Assembly: GCA_023486985.1 (NCBI GenBank)
Contig: JAMDEM010000028.1
Coordinates: 1-34,199, forward strand
Origin: Bacillota bacterium
GTDB lineage: Bacteria; Vulcanimicrobiota; JAMDEM01
Direction: 5' to 3'
Length of the DNA: 34,199 nt
Part shown: positions 13,728 to 21,953 of the stretch, one piece after another
Numbering within the stretch: the stretch's first letter is position 1
How the letters are laid out: each line of letters starts with the position of its first letter
Notes under the pieces: model-generated
What the model was told of the DNA's origin: nothing
Databases searched by the model: none
Seen by the model: the letters and a program-made list of their open reading frames with translations, nothing else
Translations under genes and position numbers: made by a program

Positions 13728-14239
13728 ACCTCTTCTATGAAAAATTCCCAGGCGCACCAGTATTCCTCCGGATGTGGGTCAGGCGGGCAGGCAATACACT
13801 TTGTCTTTATTCTTGCATCTATGGTTTTTGCAAAAGTTTCGTATTCCACCAGCCCCACTGGTTTACAGGGAAAGTCAGCAAGTCCTTTCCTTTTTCTTGA
13901 TTCCTGAACCCGGCAGGTCTTCATGCGAAAGACACAGCGGTTTTCACTTACTTCCACAATTTCCTGAATATTTATGCGGGCATAGAGCCTGAATTTTAAA
14001 GCCTGAATTAAAGATGGAATGCCGCCGCCCGGCATTATATTCAATCTTTTCATTATTCTTTCTGCTTCTATGGGAGAAAATTTGCTCCAGACTTCTGCAT
14101 CAAGGCGGATGGCAGTTTCCAGCCCGAATTCCTTTTCCGCCGCCTGAAACCAGAGACCGTCGTGAGCAAGCCAGTTCTTGGCGGCATCAGATAGAAGATC
14201 TTTTATCTCTTCCCTGCTCAGTTCATCTAGTTCTTTCAA
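13724..14239 (-). CDS. DUF6125-like cysteine-rich protein
   Basis: A 171-residue soluble protein that I recognise as similar to the DUF6125 group, whose function is unknown. Visible family features are WLAHDGLWFQAAEKEFG near residue 23, the FRMKTCRVQESRKRKG segment, DFPCKPVG and KCIACPPDPHPEEYWCAWEF near the end. Six or so cysteines are concentrated in the C-terminal half in C-x-x-C and PC contexts, which suggests binding of a metal or cofactor. The TTG at 14239 has GGGAG 8 bases upstream. It lies upstream of vapBC on the same strand but probably belongs to a separate transcript, since vapBC has its own promoter. Confidence 0.7.
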   Translation of the reverse strand: MKELDELSREEIKDLLSDAAKNWLAHDGLWFQAAEKEFGLETAIRLDAEVWSKFSPIEAERIMKRLNIMPGGGIPSLIQALKFRLYARINIQEIVEVSENRCVFRMKTCRVQESRKRKGLADFPCKPVGLVEYETFAKTIDARIKTKCIACPPDPHPEEYWCAWEFFIEEV

Positions 14240-14254
14240 AGAGTTATCTCCCTT

Positions 14255-14320
14255 AACTCCCCCTACCCCTTTAATAAAGAGGGGGATAATTTGTATTCCT
14301 CCCCTTAAATTAAGGGGAGG
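14255..14320. repeat. Pair of intergenic hairpins
   Basis: CCCCTTTA / TAAAGAGGGG (14266-14284, one bulge) is followed by a perfect 11-bp stem, CCTCCCCTTAA (14298-14308) and TTAAGGGGAGG (14310-14320), with a single-base centre. They fill the gap between two same-strand genes. No T-run follows on the minus strand, so I call a repeat rather than a terminator. Confidence 0.7.
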
Positions 14321-14330
14321 TTAGGTGGGG

Positions 14331-16316
14331 TTATTTGTATGGCACATTCAACGCCTTCAGCTTCGTCTGGAGGTCTTTTAAATTTTGCATGGCATTATTG
14401 TAATAGGAGTAAGCTGCTTTAAAGTCTATTATAAGAGCGTTTGATATGAAAAGGTTGTTCATATCGGGCGGTTCAGGATAAAATTCATCCGTTTGCCCTT
14501 CCTTAATAGCCTCCGTAACTTTTTTCATATATCGCAGATAAAATAACTCATCGTATAAGATGAATGGTCTTTTGAAAAAGCCGTATTCGATTGTGGTCTT
14601 GATTTCACTGGAGATTGAAGTGCCTGCCAGAATATACTGCAAAGGGGTATTAGAAACTGAAAGTTTTTTAAAATACTCAATCCCCATAACCCTTCCGCCC
14701 TGTAAAACTCTGAAAAAGGCTCCATCCATTTCCTTTTCCAGCAAACTAAGCTCTTTTATAAGTTTGCTGTAGTCTGTTTTAATTGATCGTTCTATCATAA
14801 TTTTTATGGGTCCGGAGATAATTTTTTGTAATGACTCATTGCATGCAAGTGCAAAGAGATAGTAATTATTTGTGTTTAAGTTTTTAAGAAAGCGAAGTTC
14901 ATAAACGCAGTCATCAACTGCTTTTTGAATTTCATTATTTTCAAGGTCATAGTATGCTTTGATAGCCATATCTTGAGCTATTCTCCGAATTTTTATAAAA
15001 TTAAGAATTTTCATCTCCAGACCCTTTTCATAATCTAGATTGAACCGGCACTTTGGCTTATTGTAAGCTTTGATCAGCAGGTTAACAACTTCTTTTTTGC
15101 TCTCCAGTTCCTGCCTGATTTCTCCCTTATGTTTATTAAAATATTCCGAATAATTCTTATCTCCCGGTAATTCCTCATAAATTGGATACCCGGCAGTTGG
15201 AATACGCTCTATGGCATCAGTGTAAAATTTGGCGGCATTTTCTTCATCAGGTATCCGGGGCGGAATAATCTGGTAAATTTCGTAGAATTCTCCCTTTTGC
15301 TTGATTGAGTTAATTTCATTGTCAACTTTTTGAGAGAGAATCCATCCTGAGCCAAAATACAGAAAAATATAAAGACAGAGAAATATAATCAAAAGAGGTA
15401 ATATAAGAAACTTGATTTTCAGGGTCTTGCCTTCTGAAACAATACAGCCCTTTTTTAATTTCTCGATAATTCCATAAAAGGTTAATGTGTTATAAATATC
15501 AAGTGCAAAAAATCCTGCAAGTCCTGCAATTAGAATCCCAAGTAGAGACCTTACTTCAGACAGCCAGAATATGCATTCCAATATTCCGATTAAAAAGGCG
15601 ATGGAAAGAATTAAATAAACAGGCAAAAAATACTTTTTAAATATTTTTTTATATATTTCTGCCGTTGCAAGGGCAAACTGTTCTTTTTCATTTAAAACCA
15701 CTTCATTTATTAAGCCTAAATCAAAAAGCTCTTCATTCGTAAGTCCCTTTGCCTTGATTTCTTCAATGGAGGGTATTGCTCCATCTTCTTGAGCGCTGCG
15801 GGCTCCGTGAGATTGGATGGTTTTTCTTAAACCTTCCATATAGATTATTTTACCGGCTTCTTTTCGCTGTTTCTGCGTAAATCTTTTATCAAACCACCAG
15901 ATTACAGGACTGTAGGCAATGAAAAAGCCTCCAATCCATGGATAGCCTGCTGCCCAGACAATAGCTCCTGCAATTGCCATCACACCAACCCAAATCAAAG
16001 ACCGGATTCTTTCTCTCTGGCTTCTCTCACGATAGAAATCCGAGACATCCGGCAGATTATCGCTTCTTATCAACTTTATTCTTATTCCAGCGAGTGCATT
16101 AATAAAATCAACAGAAATAAAACAAAACAGTCCAAATATTATTAAAGTGATTCCACCTACAAGGTTTGACTCTGTGGCTTCAAAAAATATATATTTAAAT
16201 ACAACCGATATAGCCTTAAAAATTATTAGAGCGTATAAGACATCATTGAAGCGGGACATCCATTTGTTTGTATAACCGACAGTAAGTAATCTTTGTTCTT
16301 TCTCATTTAAAGTCAT
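14331..16316 (-). CDS. Large multi-pass membrane protein with internal duplication, function unknown
   Basis: A 661-residue protein that I do not recognise as a named family. The first 325 residues hold about seven hydrophobic segments (near 27-41, 55-75, 105-121, 124-141, 231-250, 256-280, 302-325). The opening unit appears twice. LNEKEQRLLTVGYTNKW at 3-19 and LNEKEQFALATAEIYKK at 208-224 are each followed by two membrane helices and an F-[AIS]-x-D-[IF]-[IY]-N stretch. Residues 330-661 are soluble and helical, presumably outside the membrane, and begin IPPRIPDEENAAKFY. A P-x-E/D-E-N-A-A start of this kind also occurs in uncharacterised planctomycete proteins, from memory. AAGGAG precedes the ATG at 16316. 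Confidence 0.7.
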   Translation of the reverse strand: MTLNEKEQRLLTVGYTNKWMSRFNDVLYALIIFKAISVVFKYIFFEATESNLVGGITLIIFGLFCFISVDFINALAGIRIKLIRSDNLPDVSDFYRERSQRERIRSLIWVGVMAIAGAIVWAAGYPWIGGFFIAYSPVIWWFDKRFTQKQRKEAGKIIYMEGLRKTIQSHGARSAQEDGAIPSIEEIKAKGLTNEELFDLGLINEVVLNEKEQFALATAEIYKKIFKKYFLPVYLILSIAFLIGILECIFWLSEVRSLLGILIAGLAGFFALDIYNTLTFYGIIEKLKKGCIVSEGKTLKIKFLILPLLIIFLCLYIFLYFGSGWILSQKVDNEINSIKQKGEFYEIYQIIPPRIPDEENAAKFYTDAIERIPTAGYPIYEELPGDKNYSEYFNKHKGEIRQELESKKEVVNLLIKAYNKPKCRFNLDYEKGLEMKILNFIKIRRIAQDMAIKAYYDLENNEIQKAVDDCVYELRFLKNLNTNNYYLFALACNESLQKIISGPIKIMIERSIKTDYSKLIKELSLLEKEMDGAFFRVLQGGRVMGIEYFKKLSVSNTPLQYILAGTSISSEIKTTIEYGFFKRPFILYDELFYLRYMKKVTEAIKEGQTDEFYPEPPDMNNLFISNALIIDFKAAYSYYNNAMQNLKDLQTKLKALNVPYK

Positions 16317-16418
16317 GGCTGCTCCTTCTATTATTATATTAACTTGGCGAGGGATTTTATCCTCTTAAGTTATTCTTTTGATTGTCCAAAACAGGAGGAC
16401 ATCAGGGTGCATAATCTT

Positions 16419-16515
16419 CCCCCTCACCTTTATCCCCTCCCCATTGGGGCGAGGAGTTAAGTAATATTTCCGCTCCTCGACTGGGGAGGGAAGAGTAAAG
16501 TCTTTAGCCTTGCAA
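16419..16515. repeat. Long imperfect palindrome related to the composite repeat
   Basis: CCCCCTCACC begins the element. The arms CCTCCCCA...CGAGGAG and CTCCTCG...TGGGGAGG pair around an AT-rich centre at about 16457-16470. The right end GCCTTGCAA matches the ends of the repeats at 1385 and 2993, but the GTCATTGCGAG part is absent. It occupies the 283-base gap before the flavin reductase gene, where I could not identify a convincing promoter. Confidence 0.65.
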
Positions 16516-16599
16516 TTTTTCAATAGAAGATTTTCTCTGTTTTGATAGAATGAATAGACATTTAGCTTGCTTGATGAACAATCGAAGGGAGGATGAATT

Positions 16600-17166
16600 A
16601 TGAAAAAATCACTTGGAGCAAAGACTCTAGCTTATCCTGCGCCCGTGTGGGTGGTTGGGACATACGATAAAGAAGGAAAGCCGAATATGATGACAGCCGC
16701 ATGGGGAGGAGTTTGCTGTTCTTCGCCGCCGTGCATTTCTGTCTCTTTAAGGAAAGCAACATACACCTATGATAATATAGTGCAAAGAAAAGCATTCACT
16801 ATAAATGTGCCTTCCGAAAAATTTGCCAATGAAGTGGACTACATTGGTATAGCATCGGGCAGGGATGTTGACAAGTTTTCAGAAACCGGTCTTACTGCGG
16901 TAAAAAGCGATGCGGTGGATGCGCCCCTGGTAAAAGAATTCCCCCTGGTCATTGAATGCAAACTTCTGCAAACAAATGAAATCGGGCTGCACACTCAATT
17001 TATCGGCGAAATCGTGGATGTGAAAGCTGATGAATCCGTGCTTGACGACGGGGGGCATCCGCAGATGGAAAAGATAAAGCCTTTTGTGTATGATACCGGA
17101 ACAAGATTATATTATGGAATCGGGCAATGTCTTGGAAAAGCTTTTTCCATGGGAAAGAAGAAATAG
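16600..17166 (+). CDS. Flavin reductase-like FMN-binding protein (flavoredoxin type)
   Basis: This protein of 188 residues has the split-barrel flavin reductase fold. Opening residues LAYPAPVWVVGTYDKEGKPN, followed by MTAAWGGVCCSSPPCISVSL, form the typical FMN-binding strands. RKAFTINVPSE and the late HTQFIGEIVDV are also family positions. Such proteins bind FMN and act in electron transfer or supply reduced flavin. The substrate is not predictable. GGAGG lies just upstream of the ATG at 16600. The C-terminus ends KAFSMGKKK, and a lipoprotein gene follows 61 bases later. Confidence 0.9.
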   Translation: MKKSLGAKTLAYPAPVWVVGTYDKEGKPNMMTAAWGGVCCSSPPCISVSLRKATYTYDNIVQRKAFTINVPSEKFANEVDYIGIASGRDVDKFSETGLTAVKSDAVDAPLVKEFPLVIECKLLQTNEIGLHTQFIGEIVDVKADESVLDDGGHPQMEKIKPFVYDTGTRLYYGIGQCLGKAFSMGKKK

Positions 17167-17227
17167 CCTGAAGAGTACAGGGCGCAGCAGCGCATGGAAT
17201 AATACGATAAATAGCGAAAGCAGGAAC

Positions 17228-18292
17228 ATGATAAACCATTCAAGATTTTCAATGATGCATAAGCTGGCGTCATTGCTTGTTATTATGCTTTTACTGCTTG
17301 GCATGGGTTGCGGGAATAACCCTGTCAGCAGCATTGGAATCCCTCCGATAAATGCACTTGCATCAGGTGACGGAATCACCATCACCGGCCAGCCGGGTGC
17401 GCTGCCTCCAGGCGTGGCTCTTACTATTACCGCCCTGACCCAGGCACAGGCGCAGGCAGCCGCAGCACTTGCCGGCAATCAAATATTTGTTGCCGCCGGC
17501 GACTTTGGACCTGACGGCACAACGTTTTATGCTCCGGTAACGATAAACTTCCCATTACCTAATCAGCTGGCACCCGGAACAAGACTGCCCTTTTACATGC
17601 TCCAGAATAATGCCTGGGTTAATACCGGTACCGTAGCCATTGTAGGCAGCGACGGACTTACTGCCAGTGCACAGGTGACCCACTTTACAAAGTACATCCT
17701 CTTCCTTGATGATTCCTGGGTAAAGGTATCTTTCGGCGGAAACACACTCATTTCCAAGAGTGGCGGCATACCTTTAACTGCTTTAAATAACCCTATTGTG
17801 CTTGTTTCGGGGAAAACTACCGATGAAACTGTAATTGCGAAGGTCATGGAAGTCAACAATATGAGCAGGGCTGATGCAGTTTATTTTTTGCGGTCCTATG
17901 ATACTTCAGGGGATAAAGTGGTTCAGGTTCTGAGATTAACGGCAGGGGTTATAGTTACCCGTTACTGGCCAAATGATCCTGCCGGAAAGCTCGGACGCTG
18001 GTTTAATGTTATTGACAGCACCACACTATATTTACCTGATAGAGCCAGGCAGTATTATGCCCTTCCGAATTCCAATACGGCATTGAATGTTACCCAGTAC
18101 CTGCTCAAGCCAGGTGCTACAGTGGTTTACGGTGTCTGTGCGGACATGACATGGAGCCCGACCTTTGGACCTTATGCCACAGGGGGAGGCTACCAGATTT
18201 ATGTTTATAGTGCAACAACATGGGACGGACACGCCGCACATTTAAATCCTGATGTCGTGGAAATACAGACGGAATTAAGGTACACGGAGTGA
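17228..18292 (+). CDS. Secreted lipoprotein with ZU5-like domain
   Basis: A 354-residue protein with a lipoprotein signal: MINHSRFSMMHKL, a hydrophobic run, then LLGMGCGNN, where the Cys is the probable lipidation site. The lipobox is not perfect, with Gly at -3. Residues about 45-160 resemble a ZU5 domain: PPGVALTITAL, the turn DFGPDGTTFYAPVTINF, then AQVTHFTKYILFLDD. The C-terminal 190 residues are unassigned beta-rich sequence. An earlier in-frame start at 17084 would overlap the flavin reductase gene and bury the signal peptide. The ATG at 17228 has only a weak AGGA site, and an ATG 8 codons later is also possible. The next gene starts 4 bases after the stop, so they are co-transcribed. 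Confidence 0.75.
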   Translation: MINHSRFSMMHKLASLLVIMLLLLGMGCGNNPVSSIGIPPINALASGDGITITGQPGALPPGVALTITALTQAQAQAAAALAGNQIFVAAGDFGPDGTTFYAPVTINFPLPNQLAPGTRLPFYMLQNNAWVNTGTVAIVGSDGLTASAQVTHFTKYILFLDDSWVKVSFGGNTLISKSGGIPLTALNNPIVLVSGKTTDETVIAKVMEVNNMSRADAVYFLRSYDTSGDKVVQVLRLTAGVIVTRYWPNDPAGKLGRWFNVIDSTTLYLPDRARQYYALPNSNTALNVTQYLLKPGATVVYGVCADMTWSPTFGPYATGGGYQIYVYSATTWDGHAAHLNPDVVEIQTELRYTE

Positions 18293-18296
18293 AGCC

Positions 18297-18800
18297 ATGA
18301 ACTTGCCGGACAATGTAAGCCAGACAGAATTATTTAACAGAATCAAGAGTATCTATACAGAGGTCACGCAAAACAATGTTCATATTCCGGAAAATGTGAC
18401 AGGTTATATAAGAGAAATTATCAAATGTTTGACTGGGAACCGGCTGGATTTAGAACAACTCTCCTCATATGCAAACGGGATACTTTACTGGTATTATGAT
18501 CAGGGATTCAGGGAAGTACCGATGCATGTTGCGTTGTCAAGATTTGCACTTGATATAGTCAAGATGTGCGACATAACGAAAACACTCTCGCAGGTTGAAT
18601 CGTTGTTGTTCCGGACTAAAGCTCCGGCTGACCTTCGAGAAATAGCGGGCATCCTCAAAAATCTGCTGGCAATATTCGCTCCGGACGGCAGGATGGATGA
18701 GGAGCGTTATAGCAAACTTGTCCCTCAATTGAGGGATTTATGCGTATCCAATGAAGAGATTCTTAAGAAATCCGTTGACCACGCAATATTTTATATTTAA
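18297..18800 (+). CDS. Hypothetical helical protein co-transcribed with the ZU5-like lipoprotein
   Basis: A 167-residue, probably all-alpha soluble protein that I do not recognise. It has no signal peptide, membrane segment or cysteine cluster. Aromatic stretch YANGILYWYYDQGFREV sits near residue 60. The ATG at 18297 is 4 bases after the stop of the lipoprotein gene, and its GGAG site is inside the last codons of that gene, so translation is coupled. Confidence 0.65.
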   Translation: MNLPDNVSQTELFNRIKSIYTEVTQNNVHIPENVTGYIREIIKCLTGNRLDLEQLSSYANGILYWYYDQGFREVPMHVALSRFALDIVKMCDITKTLSQVESLLFRTKAPADLREIAGILKNLLAIFAPDGRMDEERYSKLVPQLRDLCVSNEEILKKSVDHAIFYI

Positions 18801-18838
18801 CGCCTGTGTCCGGAAAAACAAAGGAGAAAAAAATTCTT

Positions 18839-19372
18839 CTATCTGCCTGCAAGTTTTGCGGCGTAGTTGTACGCCTGTAAGCACCACTCTTTTTCTGCCT
18901 CAAGCCATCCTCCGAGTATCCATTCTTCTCCTATTAGCGACAGGCGCAAAATTATTTTGCTTGAGGAGAAAGAGTGAATCCTTTTGGCACCGGCTCTTAA
19001 AGCCTCTTCAAGCACTTTATCCGGCAGGCGGAGCGTGTAAACATGTGTGCCTTCGGCCCATCCGAAAATGATGCCGGAGACCGGATGGACAAGAACGGCG
19101 GTTCCATAAATTACCCAACGGCATGATTCGGGCAGATTCACAGTTATTTCGTCCCACAGGCGTTCTACAACATCAGGGTGCGTTCCGAGGCTGATATAGG
19201 GTTTTTCTACGCTTTTGGGCGATTGGCTTGCTTTAATTTTTACCAGGTCGTTTTCTCGCAGGCTCAGGCATCTAAGGATAAAAGTAGTGTCCTGAGACAG
19301 GTAGAAAAAGTAAGGATTCTTGAGGTATTCAAGCACTTTTGTGTTAACCGGATGTGAAAAATCAACATTCAT
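18839..19372 (-). CDS. Conserved hypothetical protein
   Basis: A 177-residue soluble protein of unknown function. The order of motifs looks like a conserved family. HPVNTKVLEYLKNPYFFYL is near the N-terminus, GTHPDVVERLWDEI in the middle, and RWVIYGTAVLVHPVSGIIFG, WAEGTHVYTLRLP and EEWILGGW follow. I know no catalytic assignment. There is no signal peptide or membrane helix. It is encoded alone and is convergent with the gene at 18297 across 38 bases. Confidence 0.7.
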   Translation of the reverse strand: MNVDFSHPVNTKVLEYLKNPYFFYLSQDTTFILRCLSLRENDLVKIKASQSPKSVEKPYISLGTHPDVVERLWDEITVNLPESCRWVIYGTAVLVHPVSGIIFGWAEGTHVYTLRLPDKVLEEALRAGAKRIHSFSSSKIILRLSLIGEEWILGGWLEAEKEWCLQAYNYAAKLAGR

Positions 19373-19559
19373 TCTGCCTGTCTCGTTTCCCCTTTTTGTT
19401 CAATTTGCCCGCTCCTAACAATTTAACGGATATTTGTTGTTTTGTCCAGAGTCATCAGGAGGTTACTCAAGGGTTGCCATGCAATTTAAAGAAGGAGTTT
19501 CCATATAAGAAACGAAAATGCGGAGATTGAAATCGTGTTGACGCGAGGAGGGAACCTGG

Positions 19560-20240
19560 ATGACAAAGATAAAGTTGATAAAAGGAACCATGGCTGTTCT
19601 GATGATTGTTTTTCTCGGTATCGGGTTTGCCTTAGCCCAGGGCAATTATCCGGCAAAGATGAAGGAGGGCCAGACATATAAATCATTTTTTGTCGACCTT
19701 AACAAAGACGGGCATAAGGAGAAAATCGCTGTTAAGGTCTATGGAGTTTCCGGTTATGAGTGGTTCGCCCAGATTGTGGTTTTTGATTCATCCGGAAAAG
19801 TTATCTGGAAAGGCCCGGCAGACAAGAACAGGGCTAACCCGCTTGTTTTCGGCAATTTTGACTATGGTTCCGCCCTTCCTGAGGTTGTCCGGGATATGGA
19901 CGACGATGGCAGTGTTGAGATGATTGCTACAACACCTGTCTCGGATGTTAGGCCCCAGCCGTTTCGTCTTTTCCGCTGGAACGGAAAGAAGTTTGTTTAT
20001 GTTTTTATTAAGACACTGATGGAAAAACCGGCCGGTTCAGGAGTTTTTGTCTGGTCAAAGCCGGGACCGCCTGAAGGCTGCTGGATAACGGAATTAAGAG
20101 AAATTAAAGAATATAAAAATTTTATTGCCGAAGTGTTTGAGTATAAAAAAGAAAAGACGAGGGGCGGCAGTGCCGAGGTAGCCTCTTCAGCGGCTGGATT
20201 TAAAGTAGTGAAATGGATTAAGCCTCTGAAATCATTTTGA
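19560..20240 (+). CDS. Secreted FG-GAP/VCBS-like protein
   Basis: A 226-residue protein with an N-terminal signal peptide (basic MTKIKLIKG, hydrophobic core, cleavage probably after ALA in FALAQGN). Two calcium-loop-like segments, FFVDLNKDGHKEKIAV and VRDMDDDGSVEMIATT, resemble the D-x-[DN]-x-D-G loops of FG-GAP or VCBS beta-propeller units. FRLFRWNGKKFVYV is also typical of such proteins. It probably acts outside the cytoplasmic membrane, with the function unknown. GAGGAGG precedes the ATG at 19560. Confidence 0.75.
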   Translation: MTKIKLIKGTMAVLMIVFLGIGFALAQGNYPAKMKEGQTYKSFFVDLNKDGHKEKIAVKVYGVSGYEWFAQIVVFDSSGKVIWKGPADKNRANPLVFGNFDYGSALPEVVRDMDDDGSVEMIATTPVSDVRPQPFRLFRWNGKKFVYVFIKTLMEKPAGSGVFVWSKPGPPEGCWITELREIKEYKNFIAEVFEYKKEKTRGGSAEVASSAAGFKVVKWIKPLKSF

Positions 20241-20271
20241 TATTAAGGATTTCCAGGGAAGAACTTTTTGC

Positions 20272-20724
20272 TTAATCTTGTTTCTTTTGCCTTGCAAGTT
20301 CTTCAATCATTTTCGTTTGTCTTAAGATTTCTTCATCTTGAGCCTCAAGATGCTTAAGAATATGTTCAATGTCGTGATAACTTGTAGTTGTTATCTTAAA
20401 TTCTTCTTCAGCTCGTATTTCAGAATGCTGCCCCTGGAGATTTTGCCCTACCATTATTAAGGGCATCAACAGCAGCTGCACAATGTTTCCTAAAAATAGA
20501 AGAAAGGCAAAAGGGTATGGGTCAAAAGGTTTGTTTGTAAAATAGTTTTGCCACAGCATCCACCCTGCCATACATATGGCAAAAAAGTAAACTGCATACA
20601 TTGTTCCAACTGCAGCGGTAATAACCAGAGCAATTCTGTCCTGCAGCCCTAATTTAGTTTTGTGTTTTTCATTAACATTTTCAGGCTTATGTCTCGCATG
20701 TTTGTGTTTCTCTATTAAAGGCAT
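20272..20724 (-). CDS. DUF1003 membrane protein
   Basis: A 150-residue protein of the DUF1003 family. Two membrane helices lie at about 31-58 and 70-92. The family hallmark FDPYPFAFLLFLGNIVQ is in the second, followed by LMPLIMVGQNLQGQHSEIRAE. The C-terminal 40 residues form a charged, probably coiled-coil tail (YHDIEHILKHLEAQDEE). The function of the family is unknown. It is encoded alone and is divergent from the DUF488 gene. Confidence 0.88.
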   Translation of the reverse strand: MPLIEKHKHARHKPENVNEKHKTKLGLQDRIALVITAAVGTMYAVYFFAICMAGWMLWQNYFTNKPFDPYPFAFLLFLGNIVQLLLMPLIMVGQNLQGQHSEIRAEEEFKITTTSYHDIEHILKHLEAQDEEILRQTKMIEELARQKKQD

Positions 20725-20891
20725 TTTTTTCTCCTTGCTCTCTTAAGACTTCAGGAACTTTATAACAACTTTGGCACCCATAATAAAGTCATGGGGAATC
20801 AGCTAAAAATATTCCCAGGGTTTCTATATTAATTTTATAAATCCTTCAGGCATAGCTGTCATGGAAAAGGCGGAAAACCAGGCAGGGAAAC

Positions 20892-21434
20892 ATGGGAAAA
20901 AAAGTGAACGCTTCAATAATAATGAATGAGATATTTACCATTGGTCATTCAACGAGACTGCTTGAAGAATTTATAGAGCTTCTTCAGGATAGCGGTGTTA
21001 CGGAAGTTGCGGATGTGCGGACGATTCCCCGCTCCCGCTATAATCCTCAGTTTAACAAGGAAACATTTCCGGAAGATTTAAAAAAAGCCGGCATCAAATA
21101 TGAACACATGAGCGGACTGGGAGGGTTGAGGCATCCACGCAAGGATTCTCCCAATACAGGCTGGAAAAATGATTCTTTCAGAGGCTTTGCCGATTACATG
21201 CAGACCGGAGAATTTGAGGAAAGTCTTGAGAATCTGATACAATTAAGTGGAAGAGAAAGAATCGCTGTCATGTGCGCCGAAGCAGTTCCCTGGCGATGCC
21301 ACCGCAGATTAATTGCCGATGCCCTCCTAGCAAGAGGAATTAAAGCAGTTCACATTATGGGCAAACACAGTCTTCAGAATCATGCCATGACCCCATGGGC
21401 TAAGATAGAAGGGAAGAAAATAATTTATATATGA
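20892..21434 (+). CDS. DUF488 family protein
   Basis: This protein of 180 residues matches the DUF488 family: FTIGHSTRLLEEFIELL, EVADVRTIPRSRYNPQFN, GLGGLR and the conserved cysteine-histidine motif MCAEAVPWRCHRRLIA. The family is widespread and lacks an established function. The C-x-E...C-H-R motif suggests a metal or catalytic site. The ATG at 20892 has AGGGA a few bases upstream. A second ATG at codon 11 would give a more usual family start but has no ribosome site. The last 4 bases overlap the start of the YaiI/YqxD gene, so the two are co-translated. Confidence 0.9.
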   Translation: MGKKVNASIIMNEIFTIGHSTRLLEEFIELLQDSGVTEVADVRTIPRSRYNPQFNKETFPEDLKKAGIKYEHMSGLGGLRHPRKDSPNTGWKNDSFRGFADYMQTGEFEESLENLIQLSGRERIAVMCAEAVPWRCHRRLIADALLARGIKAVHIMGKHSLQNHAMTPWAKIEGKKIIYI

Positions 21435-21874
21435 AGATTCTTGTTGATGCCGATGCATGTCCTGTTAAAGAGATAATAGTAAAAGTGGCAAAAGAATTCC
21501 GCCTGCCGGTGCTTATGTTTATTGATACAAGCCACATCCTCAATAACGGCTATTCAAAAGTTATTCATGTTGATAAGGGAAGAGAATCGGCTGATATTGC
21601 TCTTATCAATCAAACTGAAAAAGGCGATATTGTTGTTACCCAGGATTACGGACTGGCTTCAATGGTTCTTTCAAAAGAAGCCGTGCCTGTTAATGAGAAC
21701 GGCAGAATTTACAGTTCTAAAAATATTGACGGGCTTTTATTTGAAAGATTCATTTCCAAAAAGATAAGACGTGCCGGCGGCAGAACTTCCAATCCTCCAA
21801 AGCGCAGAAAAGAAGATAACCATGAATTTGAAAAGGTTTTCAGGGAACTTTGCAGTAAAGCACCTGGAGATTAA
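21431..21874 (+). CDS. UPF0178/DUF188 protein (YaiI/YqxD family)
   Basis: A 147-residue member of the YaiI/YqxD family, a PIN/NYN-related fold of unproven function. Signatures are MKILVDADACPVKEII at the start, KGRESADIALINQ, GDIVVTQDYGLASMVL and GGRTSNPPKR. The aspartates in DADAC, ADIAL and TQDYGLA occupy the positions of a metal-binding nuclease-like site. The ATG overlaps the upstream DUF488 stop (ATGA). A dispersed repeat follows immediately and separates it from the convergent channel gene. Confidence 0.93.
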   Translation: MKILVDADACPVKEIIVKVAKEFRLPVLMFIDTSHILNNGYSKVIHVDKGRESADIALINQTEKGDIVVTQDYGLASMVLSKEAVPVNENGRIYSSKNIDGLLFERFISKKIRRAGGRTSNPPKRRKEDNHEFEKVFRELCSKAPGD

Positions 21875-21883
21875 ACAACTTTA

Positions 21884-21953
21884 TTTTGCGATTGAAAACT
21901 CTGCAGCCTTGCTGCGGAGTGTCGTGCCGCAAAACAAGCTTTGCTTATTTTTT
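21884..21953. repeat. 70-bp dispersed palindromic repeat, copy B
   Basis: Nearly identical to the sequence at 7791-7860 (about 64 of 69 positions). It has the same TTTTGCG...GCAAAA outer arms and CTCTGCAGC / GCTGCGGAG inner hairpin. It starts 9 bases after a stop codon, and its T-rich end overlaps the stop of the convergent TolC-like gene. It may serve as a terminator there. Confidence 0.9.

Noticed and set aside
17084..17227. Earlier start of the ZU5-like lipoprotein
   Set aside because: It would overlap the flavin reductase gene and put about 48 residues before the lipoprotein signal.
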